Assembly (NCBI GenBank): GCA_030610995.1
Contig: JAUWQO010000005.1
Coordinates: 1 to 59,714, forward strand
Reading direction: 5' to 3'
Length of the DNA: 59,714 nt
Source: Desulfobacterales bacterium
GTDB lineage: Bacteria > Desulfobacterota > Desulfobacteria > Desulfobacterales > ETH-SRB1
A program made the translations under genes and the position numbers. Position 1 is the stretch's first letter. Every line of letters begins with the position of its first letter. A model generated the notes under the pieces. It was given only the letters and a program-made list of their open reading frames with translations. It was not told where the DNA came from and did not search any database. Below, piece after piece: positions 46,201-53,000 of this stretch.

Positions 46201-47101
46201 AACTCAGACAAGTCAAAATACAGTTTCAACGCAAAACCACAATAAATCGGATAAAGCACAACAACCCGACCTGATTGCAGATGCTTTAAAAACGGTTCAG
46301 GAGGGGATGAAATCGATGCAGGCTCTTCAACTGCAAACTGCTGAAACTCATAAAAAATTTCTGGAAACCCAGTCAGAGGCAAGCCGCATGCTGCAAAATA
46401 TGATGGAAAATACCAGGCGCATGTCTGAAGCCTCCTTGGGACTTAAGCTGGAAACTGGAAACTGGAAATTGGAAACTGGAAGCCGGGAAGAAGCTGAAAG
46501 CTCAAAGCTGAAAGCTCAAAGCAAGTCGGAAGCTCAAATCTCAAAGCAGAAAGCTGGGAACCGAGAGTCAGAATCCGAAATCAACAATCAACAAGATGAG
46601 TCTGAGGTCGGAGGTCAGCAATCATCAACCATCAATCTTCAATCTTCAATCCGAAATAATATGCTCGAAGTAGTCAGCAGCCTCACAGGATATCCTGTTG
46701 AAATGCTCAACCTTGACATGGATATTGAAGCAGACCTTGGCATTGATTCCATAAAAAGGGTGGAAATACTTTCTACAATCGAAGAAAAAATGCCTGATCT
46801 GCCTTCTGTTTCACCTGAAATCATGGGCAAACTGAAAACGCTTGGCCAGATCGCAGAGTACTTGTGCAAAACCGCAAAACCTGATGCAAAACCCCAGGAT
46901 GCTGTGATAAAAGCTGAAAGCTCAAAGCAGAAAGCTGGGAACCGGGAGTCAGAATCCGAAATCAACAATCATCAATCATCAATCATCAATCATCAATCCA
47001 AAATAATATGCTCGAAGTGGTCAGCAGCCTCACAGGATATCCTGTTGAGATGCTTAATCTTGACATGGATATTGAAGCAGACCTCGGCATTGATTCCATA
47101 A
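43283..47101 (+). CDS. PfaA-like synthase, N-terminal part (KS-AT-ACP)
   Basis: 1272 residues from a TTG start with AAGGA upstream. Ketosynthase about 12-460 (VVDAACASSMSAIHLA with the active Cys near 214, EAHGTGTKVGD, MIGHTKAAAG). Acyltransferase about 595-890 (FPGQGSQYTQMG, CGHSYGELPAL with Ser near 690). Linker, then ACP1 about 1126-1205 with LGIDSIKRVEIL carrying the phosphopantetheine Ser. The order matches PfaA of PUFA and related secondary-lipid synthases. The frame is lost in the next linker: the last 30 or so residues (SKWSAASQDILLR) are ACP2 read out of frame. The protein therefore lacks KR and DH unless the frame is restored. Linker residues are encoded by intergenic-type repeats. 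Confidence 0.9.
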   Translation: MKPTENINNQNIPIAIIGIGCFFPKSPGLKEYWRLIFQGEDGITEVPKSHWNPEDYFNKNPKEPDHVYCRRGGFLSPVSFDPTEFGIPPSSIEATDTSQILSLMAAKTALDDAGYWKNKNFNRDKTSVILGITGTQELVIPLGARLGYPKWRKALLDSGISAEKAQEIIERISDSYVSWQENSFPGLLGNVVAGRICNRLDLGGTNCVVDAACASSMSAIHLAVMELMSGRSDMALTGGVDTLNDIFMHMCFSKTHILSPTEDIRPFSRDADGTVLGEGVGIVILKRLKDAKQDGDKIYAVIKGVGSSSDGKSQSIYAPKAEGQAKAIRAAYMNAGIDPATVGLIEAHGTGTKVGDIVEFQSLCKVFGESNKNKNISSNILNSGKCALGSVKSMIGHTKAAAGAAGLIKAALSLYHKALPPTLKADNPDPELRIDESPFYLNTKTRPWLSKKGHPRRAGVSAFGFGGSNFHILVEEHKPKKRNISWDGSIEIVALSASSKNGLFKLVGAMKNSIDKGISNKEFTKTAADTRTDFSFNDRHRLLFVIKQTLDSSAYTSRPFDEALNALSANNRKGAWNLQNIYYGGPDYINPENRGKIAFMFPGQGSQYTQMGRDLVCCFPEALEVIEIANSKYNNTGYLSDYIYPFPAQTDKDALKNTDIAQPAIGAVSLAMLNILQGFGIKPDAACGHSYGELPALYAAGWMDINTLFDLSIARGNLMASAGRNKDDSGTMLAVKAPINELEDLINGSETGVILANRNSPNQGVLSGPVESIALADKICRQKGFKTIKLSVSAAFHSTLVKDAQKPFARQVQNADIVPSKVPVFSNTTGMPYPADSDKAKELLGRQILRPVNFLSEIENLFKAGVHTFVEIGPKSVLTGLVKSILMGQNFQAVSMDSSCGKGSGVMDLAKTLSLLASLGHNVNLNRWEDPVRETQKQLMSISVAGANYKSKPKQREKTTKDIKKLTTGIQPQTQTSQNTVSTQNHNKSDKAQQPDLIADALKTVQEGMKSMQALQLQTAETHKKFLETQSEASRMLQNMMENTRRMSEASLGLKLETGNWKLETGSREEAESSKLKAQSKSEAQISKQKAGNRESESEINNQQDESEVGGQQSSTINLQSSIRNNMLEVVSSLTGYPVEMLNLDMDIEADLGIDSIKRVEILSTIEEKMPDLPSVSPEIMGKLKTLGQIAEYLCKTAKPDAKPQDAVIKAESSKQKAGNRESESEINNHQSSIINHQSKIICSKWSAASQDILLRCLILTWILKQTSALIP
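46445..46660 (+). repeat. Intergenic-type repeats inside the synthase linker
   Basis: GGAAACT heptamers (46448-46482), AAAGCTG/AAAGCTC heptamers (46494-46560), then CAATCTT/CAACCAT-type units to 46652. They are the same kinds of unit seen in spacers at 40.2, 42.0 and 43.1 kb, but here they are translated as a hydrophilic linker (KLETGNWKLETGS, SSKLKAQSKSEAQ) before ACP1. Confidence 0.8.
46910..46998 (+). repeat. Heptamer array at the frameshift between ACP1 and ACP2
   Basis: A shorter copy of the previous linker (AAAGCTGGGAACCGGGAGTC) followed by about four tandem CAATCAT units (46966-46996). The unit is 7 nt, so each gain or loss shifts the frame. By coordinates, ORF1 lies in frame 2 and ORF2 in frame 1. 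One extra unit, or two fewer, would fuse them. Confidence 0.8.
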
Positions 47102-49791
47102 AAAGGGTAGAAATACTTTCCACAATCGAAGAAAAAATGCCTGATCTGCCTTCTGTTTCACCTGAAATCATGGGCAGACTGAAAACGCTTGGCCAGATCA
47201 CAGAGTACTTGTGCAAAACTACAACAATAGATGCGCATAAGCCACAGAAAATCGAGAAAAGTTCAAATAAAGTTGATAACGCAGCAGCTCCTGTGGATAA
47301 ACTTGTAAATACACCTGTAGATACAATAGATAGAAAAACAGTGTCAATGGTTGAGACGCCTCTTTCATATACCAAAAGGCTATCTATTCCGGATGGAAAA
47401 AAAGTCTATATCACAGAAGATAAAACCGGCCTTTCACAGGCAATTGCTGATGAACTGACATCATTTAATATAGATGCCGGCGTTGTTTCACTTAATACAC
47501 TAAAAAATAAAAAAAATCTGCCTTCTGCAGGAGGTCTTGTAATACTGCCAGAAAATAATCTAACAATTGCTTATCCGGCGAAAAAGATAAATGAAAGCTC
47601 ACAGGACGAGGCTTTCTTAAAAGATGCCTTTGCGGTTACAAGTCTGATTTCCCGGCAACTGATAGATTCGGCTGCACAAGGCGGAGCTGTGTTTGCGACA
47701 ATAACCAGTCTTGACGGAGCATTCGGCTTTAAGGGCAATGGAATGGCCAATCCTGTTATGGGAGGCCTCGCAGGTCTTGCAAAAACCGCTTCAATTGAAT
47801 GGGACCGCGTTAGATGCCATGCCATAGACATAGAGCCGGATTGGAAAGACAAAAAGGCAATTGCAAAAAACATTGCTGCTGAACTTTTAAATCCTGATCC
47901 ATCGGGTCCTGTTGAAACAGGCCTGAACCCTGACATGCGGCTTACATTGGAGCTTGTGTCTTCTCCTTATCCTCAAGACGCTATAGATATAGATCTTAAT
48001 CAGGATGACGTAGTTGTCATAACAGGAGGCGCCAGAGGCGTGACAGCAGCAGCGGCATACGCCCTTGCGAAACATGCAAAGCCTACGCTTGTTCTTCTTG
48101 GTCGCTCTCCACATCCCTCGCCGGAACCTGAATGGCTTGCTTCTGCCCATGATGAAGCGGCAATAAAAAAAGCCGTCCTCGAAAATGAATTAAGCAAAAA
48201 AGATGCCTCACCGGCCTTGTTGGAACAAATATTTAAAAAGCACATGGCAAATCGCGAAATTTCAGAAAGTATGCAAAAACTTAGAGAAACCGGCGCCACA
48301 GCGCTCTATTATTCGGTGGATGTCCGCGATTTTCACGCTGTCAATTCCGTTCTTGATGATGTTCGCTCGGCCCATGGACCGATAAAAGGGATTATACATG
48401 GAGCCGGAATTTTGGAAGACCGCCTTATAACAGACAAAACTATTGAGCAGTTTGAAAGGGTTTTCGACACAAAGGTTAATGGGCTCAAAGCGGTTCTTGA
48501 AGCTACTAAACAGGATCATCTTAAATATATTGTGCTTTTTTCATCAATAACCGCCCGCATTGGGAATAAAGGCCAGGCCGATTATGCCATGGCCAACGAA
48601 GTTTTAAACAAGACAGCGCAACAGGAGTCTATAAACCGGCCTGAATGCAAAGTCATATCCATCAACTGGGGACCATGGGATGGCGGCATGGTGTCGCCTG
48701 CCCTGAAACGGGAATTTGCGCGAAACAACATAAAGCTGATTCCAATCGATTCAGGACCTGTGTGTATGCTCCGCGAAATGATGGGGGATCAAGACTCTCC
48801 TGTGGAGGTTGTTGTAGGCGCAGAAATTCCTACTCAAAAAGACAAAGATGTTGCGAAAACGGCAAGTTTTGCCCTGAAACAGGTCTCATCGTTAAAGAAA
48901 AAAGATAAGCTTTCTTTAACAATCAAACGTGAAGTAGATGTTGATAGATATCCTGTCCTTGAATCACATATCCTTGGGGGAAAACCTGTAGTTCCTTTTG
49001 CGCTTGTAGCTGAATGGTTAGGGCATGGAGCGCTTCACGGGAATCCGGGTCTTTTCTTCCACGGTCTTGATGATATGCAGGCTTTAAAAGGCATCAGACT
49101 TGACCAGCAAAAAAAGATTATCAGGCTCATGGCAGGCAGACCTGTAAAGAAAGGCCATTTTTTTGAAGTCGATGTTGAAGTCAGGGATGGCGTAAAGGAT
49201 GGAATGGATATTGTTCACTACAGGGCAAAAGCTCTTTTGACAGATAGTTTTTCGCATCCGCCGCGTTTTGACAGGCTGAAAAAGATCGATTCAAGACCTT
49301 ACCCGATGAGTATAGAGGAGATATATGATAAAATCCTTTTTCAGGGCATTGAACTTCAGGGAATAAAGGAAATTACAGGGTATTCGTCAAACAGGATGGT
49401 AGCGCGGATTTCTGCCGCCCCTCTGCCGGCAAAGTGGATGGTCGAACCGTTAAGAAGCAGATGGATAGGGGATCCTCTTGTCCTCGACTCAGCGTTTCAA
49501 ATGGCAATATTATACTGCTTTAATGAGACAGGTCTTGTTTCGCTTCCGAACTATACATCTTCTTACCGTCAGTATCAAAAGGCTTTCCCGCTTGATGAAG
49601 TAACGGCAGTGCTTGAGGTAAAGAAGATGACAGACCATAAAATAACATGTGATTTTACATTCCTTGATAAGGATAATACAGTTGTGGCCCAATTAAGCGG
49701 CTATGAAGCTGTAATGGATACTTCGCTTCTCAAGGCATTTAAGCCTGATTCGGATCGTTCAATCGCCGCCTTTGCAAGACGTAGCGCATGA
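47008..49791 (+). CDS. PfaA-like synthase, C-terminal part (ACP-KR-DH)
   Basis: 927 residues as an ORF. ACP2 is about 1-75 with LGIDSIKRVEIL (Ser near 31) and differs from ACP1 by two residues over the domain. The ketoreductase region is about 150-620, with VVITGGARGVTAAAAYALAK (NADPH loop, about 334), IIHGAGILEDRLI and FSSITARIGNKGQADYAMANE. The C-terminal hot-dog dehydratase-like region is about 645-910 (PVLESHILGGKPVVPFALVAEWLGH). The ATG at 47008 lacks a Shine-Dalgarno and lies in the conserved ACP start, so this is probably the downstream half of one gene rather than a separate one. It converges on the next gene with a 33-nt overlap. Confidence 0.88.
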   Translation: MLEVVSSLTGYPVEMLNLDMDIEADLGIDSIKRVEILSTIEEKMPDLPSVSPEIMGRLKTLGQITEYLCKTTTIDAHKPQKIEKSSNKVDNAAAPVDKLVNTPVDTIDRKTVSMVETPLSYTKRLSIPDGKKVYITEDKTGLSQAIADELTSFNIDAGVVSLNTLKNKKNLPSAGGLVILPENNLTIAYPAKKINESSQDEAFLKDAFAVTSLISRQLIDSAAQGGAVFATITSLDGAFGFKGNGMANPVMGGLAGLAKTASIEWDRVRCHAIDIEPDWKDKKAIAKNIAAELLNPDPSGPVETGLNPDMRLTLELVSSPYPQDAIDIDLNQDDVVVITGGARGVTAAAAYALAKHAKPTLVLLGRSPHPSPEPEWLASAHDEAAIKKAVLENELSKKDASPALLEQIFKKHMANREISESMQKLRETGATALYYSVDVRDFHAVNSVLDDVRSAHGPIKGIIHGAGILEDRLITDKTIEQFERVFDTKVNGLKAVLEATKQDHLKYIVLFSSITARIGNKGQADYAMANEVLNKTAQQESINRPECKVISINWGPWDGGMVSPALKREFARNNIKLIPIDSGPVCMLREMMGDQDSPVEVVVGAEIPTQKDKDVAKTASFALKQVSSLKKKDKLSLTIKREVDVDRYPVLESHILGGKPVVPFALVAEWLGHGALHGNPGLFFHGLDDMQALKGIRLDQQKKIIRLMAGRPVKKGHFFEVDVEVRDGVKDGMDIVHYRAKALLTDSFSHPPRFDRLKKIDSRPYPMSIEEIYDKILFQGIELQGIKEITGYSSNRMVARISAAPLPAKWMVEPLRSRWIGDPLVLDSAFQMAILYCFNETGLVSLPNYTSSYRQYQKAFPLDEVTAVLEVKKMTDHKITCDFTFLDKDNTVVAQLSGYEAVMDTSLLKAFKPDSDRSIAAFARRSA

Positions 49792-50394
49792 AAGCACTCT
49801 GCGCTTTACACGTAATAGCCCGGGGCTGTTGTGCATGTACATAAGGGATGAAGAATATCCTGCATCCATAAAATATTTTTCAAGAACATCAAAAAGAACC
49901 GGGCGATCCGGCCAGGTGAACATTTTTTTACGCTTATTAAGTTCATCCCATTTATCCCGGGCCAAAGGATTCTCTATAAAAACCTTTTTCTTCGCAGGGT
50001 CACACAGAAACATCTCGCAAACAATCGGTTTAAGCCGCCACAGACACCCTTTTTCGCCTAAATATATACACTTGAATCCGTTGTTCGGTTTTTTAAGAAC
50101 CGAAAGCAAAAGATCTATCTCCCTGTCTTGCGAGATCAAAGCATTGATAACCACGTCTGCAAAAAATGTAATGATTCCCTCACGTGAACAACAGGCGCTA
50201 AGCCGGCTGTTGTAACACTTTTGCGTACATACCCCGCTAAAATGGGTTGAGAGAAAGGAGCCTATCTCCTTGCGAAAGCTCAGATAGCCAGCAACATCGG
50301 ATTCGAGCTTTTGTCTTTCCGTTGAAGAAATGGTTGCAAGGCAGCGCCGAACCATATAAAGCGCATCTGACTGCTCTTTCTGATAAGAGTTCAT
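49759..50394 (-). CDS. Cysteine-cluster protein (YkgJ-like)
   Basis: 211 residues. Cysteines are arranged GVCTQKCYNSRLSACC near 55-70 and CIYLGEKGCLWRLKPIVCEMFLC near 109-131, similar to the metal-cluster CxxxC...GC...C layout of YkgJ-type proteins. The flanks are helical. Function unknown; a zinc or Fe-S site is inferred. The gene converges on the synthase gene and overlaps its 3' end by 33 nt, so the two may interfere in transcription. The ATG at 50394 is acceptable without a strong ribosome-binding site. Confidence 0.65.
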   Translation of the reverse strand: MNSYQKEQSDALYMVRRCLATISSTERQKLESDVAGYLSFRKEIGSFLSTHFSGVCTQKCYNSRLSACCSREGIITFFADVVINALISQDREIDLLLSVLKKPNNGFKCIYLGEKGCLWRLKPIVCEMFLCDPAKKKVFIENPLARDKWDELNKRKKMFTWPDRPVLFDVLEKYFMDAGYSSSLMYMHNSPGLLRVKRRVLSCATSCKGGD

Positions 50395-50432
50395 AATACT
50401 GACAAGCTCGTAAAAAGTCGATTTTTCGTTTG

Positions 50433-50516
50433 TTTGTCATTCCCGCGAAGGCGGGAATCCAGTAATTACAGGCTGTTGCCCCGCCGTGGCGGGGCTTCGC
50501 TTTGCTCGCAATGACG
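50433..50516. repeat. REP-like GTCATTCCCGCGAAGGCGGG element
   Basis: A hairpin TTCCCGC-GAAG-GCGGGAA at 50438-50456 is followed by a second hairpin CCCCGCCGTGGCGGGG (50478-50493) and TTCGCTTTGCTCGCAATGACG at the far end, which is the inverse of the opening GTCATT. This phrase is a widespread proteobacterial dispersed repeat. It lies in the divergent gap between the YkgJ-like gene and the FmdB-like gene. Confidence 0.75.
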
Positions 50517-50556
50517 TGTTTTTTGACTTTTTACGCCGCCATCAATACTGACAATA

Positions 50557-50808
50557 TCATAATTTATGCCCGCAACAACTACCGGGCCCAGCGCAACCGG
50601 CATGCTCAGGGCTTGAGCCGCAGCAGGTGGTATCGCCATGTCCCGGCATCCTGGTTTGGGAAACCCCGGACATGGCTGAGTGCGCGGAAAGCAATTTGGT
50701 AAGGTTGCGGCTGCCGCACGACTGACACTGCGGCTGATCATCCGAACCCGCAATAAGAATTTCGCTTTGTTTTCCACAATCCAAACATAAATAATCAAAA
50801 AGTGGCAT
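50557..50808 (-). CDS. FmdB-family zinc ribbon protein
   Basis: 83 residues. The N-terminal MPLFDYLCLDCGKQSEIL and CQSCGSRNLTKLLS form the FmdB/regulatory CxxC...CxxC zinc ribbon. The C-terminal tail is rich in Cys, Gly and His (CCGSSPEHAGCAGPGSCCGH), common in Desulfobacterota members. Role unknown; FmdB was named as a putative regulator. The ATG at 50808 has AGGAGG upstream. Stand-alone gene. Confidence 0.88.
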   Translation of the reverse strand: MPLFDYLCLDCGKQSEILIAGSDDQPQCQSCGSRNLTKLLSAHSAMSGVSQTRMPGHGDTTCCGSSPEHAGCAGPGSCCGHKL

Positions 50809-50872
50809 AGATATCCTCCTTTACTATTGACCTCGTCAAGTGGTCGAGTAGTTGTGAACAATTAACCCTTTA

Positions 50873-51127
50873 TTATTTCAAACTTTCTCCTTTCAACAAC
50901 GTGTCAAATTCAATCCCCGGCCCGATGCATCGCCATCCTTCTTTCTTCAACTGGGTTCCGGTTGCCTTAAAGTCAACACCTTCCAGCTCTTCCAAAACAC
51001 GAATCCGATCTGGTTCATCAACACGGAAGGAAACCGCCTTGCCTGCCTTTGTGAGCAGGATGTAGCGCCCGCTTGTATGCTGAAACACGCGCTGATTTTT
51101 TAACTTGTCCTTATTCTCTTTGGTCAT
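50873..51127 (-). CDS. Small hypothetical protein
   Basis: 84 residues. The N-terminus is basic (KDKLKNQRVFQ), then alternating strands (GRYILLTKAGKAVSFRVDEPDRIRVLEEL) and a tail with GWRCIGPG. No family recognised. Upstream on the same strand is the nucleotidyltransferase gene, so it could be the last member of that small run. The composition looks like a real coding gene. Confidence 0.5.
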   Translation of the reverse strand: MTKENKDKLKNQRVFQHTSGRYILLTKAGKAVSFRVDEPDRIRVLEELEGVDFKATGTQLKKEGWRCIGPGIEFDTLLKGESLK

Positions 51128-51166
51128 CTATCTCTTCCCACCAGGGTTCCATCCGAGGGATTCCTT

Positions 51167-51544
51167 TCAAATAGTTTGACCTTTATCCGCCATTTTTTCA
51201 TAAAAAGGCACTCCGACCCTATCAATATGATTTTTCAGTTCGGGATGTTTTATGGTGTGGTAGTTTACCAAATCAATCGTATAGGGCAGGCTGCTGTCTT
51301 CAAAATCGCTTTCCATTTCGCGGATAAACGTATCTTTCACACCTTCGTTCATTATTGCCAGGTCAACATCACTGCCTGGTTTGTAAGTTCCTTTAGCCCG
51401 ACTCCCAAATATAAAAACTTTTTGCACATCAGGATGTTTTTTAAAAATGTCCTGTAATGTTTTAATATCCCTATCGGTAAGTCCAAAAGCATTTTTTTCT
51501 TTTTTATTCATGGAATAATTGGGCCTAACCATTTGCTTTTTCAT
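51167..51544 (-). CDS. MNT-type nucleotidyltransferase (MntA-like antitoxin)
   Basis: 125 residues as called; ATG 51511 (MNKKEKNAFGL) is an alternative start that avoids most of the overlap with the gene above. The minimal nucleotidyltransferase core is clear: KVFIFGSRAKGTYKPGSDVDLAIM, with GS and DxD. MntA-type enzymes modify (AMPylate) the HEPN toxin partner encoded beside them. Here the partner gene lies upstream and appears damaged. The usual C-terminal helix is present. Confidence 0.85.
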   Translation of the reverse strand: MKKQMVRPNYSMNKKEKNAFGLTDRDIKTLQDIFKKHPDVQKVFIFGSRAKGTYKPGSDVDLAIMNEGVKDTFIREMESDFEDSSLPYTIDLVNYHTIKHPELKNHIDRVGVPFYEKMADKGQTI

Positions 51545-51836
51545 TTACATTTCTTATATCTAACCCATCAATCAGCTCTTGCGCATAAGTAATATAATTG
51601 CTCTGTTGGGCCATCCGAAATGTGTCTTTGGGTGAAGGTTTAAAAGCAAATCCTTGTTCTTCCAAAAAATCTTTCATTACCTTCCACGAAAGATCAAGAG
51701 TAAACTCAAAACGCTGAAATAATCCATTTCTTTCAAGTTCGGTTAATTCTTCCATTTCTATTGCTTCTTTCAAACGCATATATGCTTTCTCAAAATTCTG
51801 AAATCGCTGTTTCCAGCGTATATCCTTCTCACTCAT
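51525..51836 (-). CDS. HI0074-family nucleotidyltransferase-binding HEPN protein, truncated
   Basis: 103 residues; family members are usually about 130-140. It matches the HI0074/HEPN substrate-binding family: RWKQRFQNFEKAYMRLKEAIE, LFQRFEFTLDLSWKVMKDFLEEQG, SPKDTFRMA. The end reads DGLDIRNVNEKANG then stop, exactly where the family has RNxxxHxYNExxA. So the HEPN motif has lost its histidine, as if a few codons were deleted and a stop appeared soon after. Ribonuclease activity is therefore unlikely. It precedes the nucleotidyltransferase gene, as in intact pairs. Confidence 0.78.
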   Translation of the reverse strand: MSEKDIRWKQRFQNFEKAYMRLKEAIEMEELTELERNGLFQRFEFTLDLSWKVMKDFLEEQGFAFKPSPKDTFRMAQQSNYITYAQELIDGLDIRNVNEKANG

Positions 51837-51861
51837 TTTCTCACCTCTATAAACTTGCTCT

Positions 51862-52068
51862 TCAAGCTCTGTTTTCAGCTTCGAAGGTCAAGGGAATTTC
51901 TTTTCCTTGATGTTGATAGGCCAAAATCATTTCGTTGAGAGCATCTCTGAGCATATCTCGGCAATCCTCAATATCCCTGCCCTCAGTAACTATCTCGGGC
52001 CATTCAACTAATTGGCCCATATAACCGGTAGTAATCTTTGTATACTTTGCGGTATATGTTGCAAACAT
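51862..52068 (-). CDS. HicB-family antitoxin, orphan
   Basis: 68 residues, the short HicB form: YTAKYTKITTGYMGQLVEWPEIVTEGRDIEDCRDMLRDALNEMILAY is the partial RNase-H-like fold. No DNA-binding helix-turn-helix follows. HicA toxins are usually encoded immediately adjacent; none is visible on either side, so this is an orphan or a remnant. It lies about 25 nt upstream of the HI0074-like gene, on the same strand. Confidence 0.82.
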   Translation of the reverse strand: MFATYTAKYTKITTGYMGQLVEWPEIVTEGRDIEDCRDMLRDALNEMILAYQHQGKEIPLTFEAENRA

Positions 52069-52616
52069 GGCTCTCTCCTCAATGGAAATAAATATTGATT
52101 TTAGCCTAATTGTAAAGCTTAGCTTGCTCTAATTCCTGATTCAGACGTTTAAGCAACCTTTCTCGTTGACTATATATTGTTCATCAGCCGAAATACCCAT
52201 CGGACAATTCTCCTTTCAAGATAGACTCAATCGTAAGCATAAAACATAAGGGGACTCCAGTGGGAGGCCCATGATTTTATGACCGCTTTTCGCGCTTTTT
52301 CGGGACCTGAAGCCCGCTCAACTTATAAACTAATGTACGTCCCTGAAGCTTTCCCGCCTGCCATTGCAAGGCACGAGTGGGCAGCGGAGTGAGGCGGGCG
52401 GGCATCTATTCGTGATTTTCTCGGCATGTAACCCAAATAACATATTGCACATCATGAATTAAGTTGAATATAGAATGTCCCGAATACCCGGGATGTTTAA
52501 GTTGCGAAAAAATGTCCGCAGACGTGTGGAAGTCTTCTGATTTGAAATATTCCAACTTCATCTGTTACTTCCAAGATGTTTTAATGACTTGTTTTCATTT
52601 ACTCCCAATCCTCCGG
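52069..52616. other. Debris spacer upstream of hicB
   Basis: About 550 nt with no intact gene. On the minus strand near 52110-52200 a short stretch reads like RERLLKRLNQELEQAKLYN in one frame, with a disrupted start, perhaps the end of a lost gene. Around 52290-52350 lie the AACTTATAAACTAATGT phrase and a GC-rich palindromic piece (CCCGCCTGCCATTGC). Next to that is the Y1-transposase N-terminal scrap listed below. Confidence 0.5.
52401..52427 (-). pseudogene. N-terminal scrap of a REP-associated (Y1) transposase
   Basis: Nine codons, MPRKSRIDA, identical in style to the start of RAYT/IS200-like Y1 transposases (MPRxSRIDAxGALHH). They are followed immediately by GC-rich palindromic sequence rather than the rest of the gene. 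A second, longer scrap is at 53.5 kb and a third at 59.2 kb. Too short to be functional. Confidence 0.55.
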
Positions 52617-52904
52617 TCAACTCACCAAAAACCAGGCAATCAAATCAAAATTGTTCAGTTGATACTTTTCATTGGTTTTAATATTTTGCTTTAGTCTGGT
52701 TAAACTGTCTTTGTCGCCTCTTTTGAGTTTTGCCAGTATATCCCTGGCTTCTTTGCCCATTACTTTTTTTTCGGTTCCATCGCACTGCTTTTCTGTTTCC
52801 ACAGCCGGATCGTTGAGCCATCCCTGCACGGCATTTACCAACTCTTTAATTGCGTCTTCATCCCCTCTGTCAATGGTATCAGGAACGAACCTGTTTTTAT
52901 CCCT
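52617..52904 (-). pseudogene. 3' fragment of an unrecognised gene
   Basis: The frame is open from 52904 (after TAA) to the stop at 52617, about 95 codons. It has no ATG; the track begins at a TTG at 52841. The sequence reads like the C-terminal part of a larger protein (FVPDTIDRGDEDAIKELVNAV, ARDILAKLKRGDKDSLTRL). The true 5' part appears to be lost to the left-over sequence at 52905-53000. No family recognised. Confidence 0.45.
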
Positions 52905-53000
52905 TTACATTTCCACATTTAGAATGCATTACCTCATCGCCCTGGTCAAAAATCGAGTTTATCCTTTTTATGCGTTTTTTTCGATCAGGAAATTGAGCAA

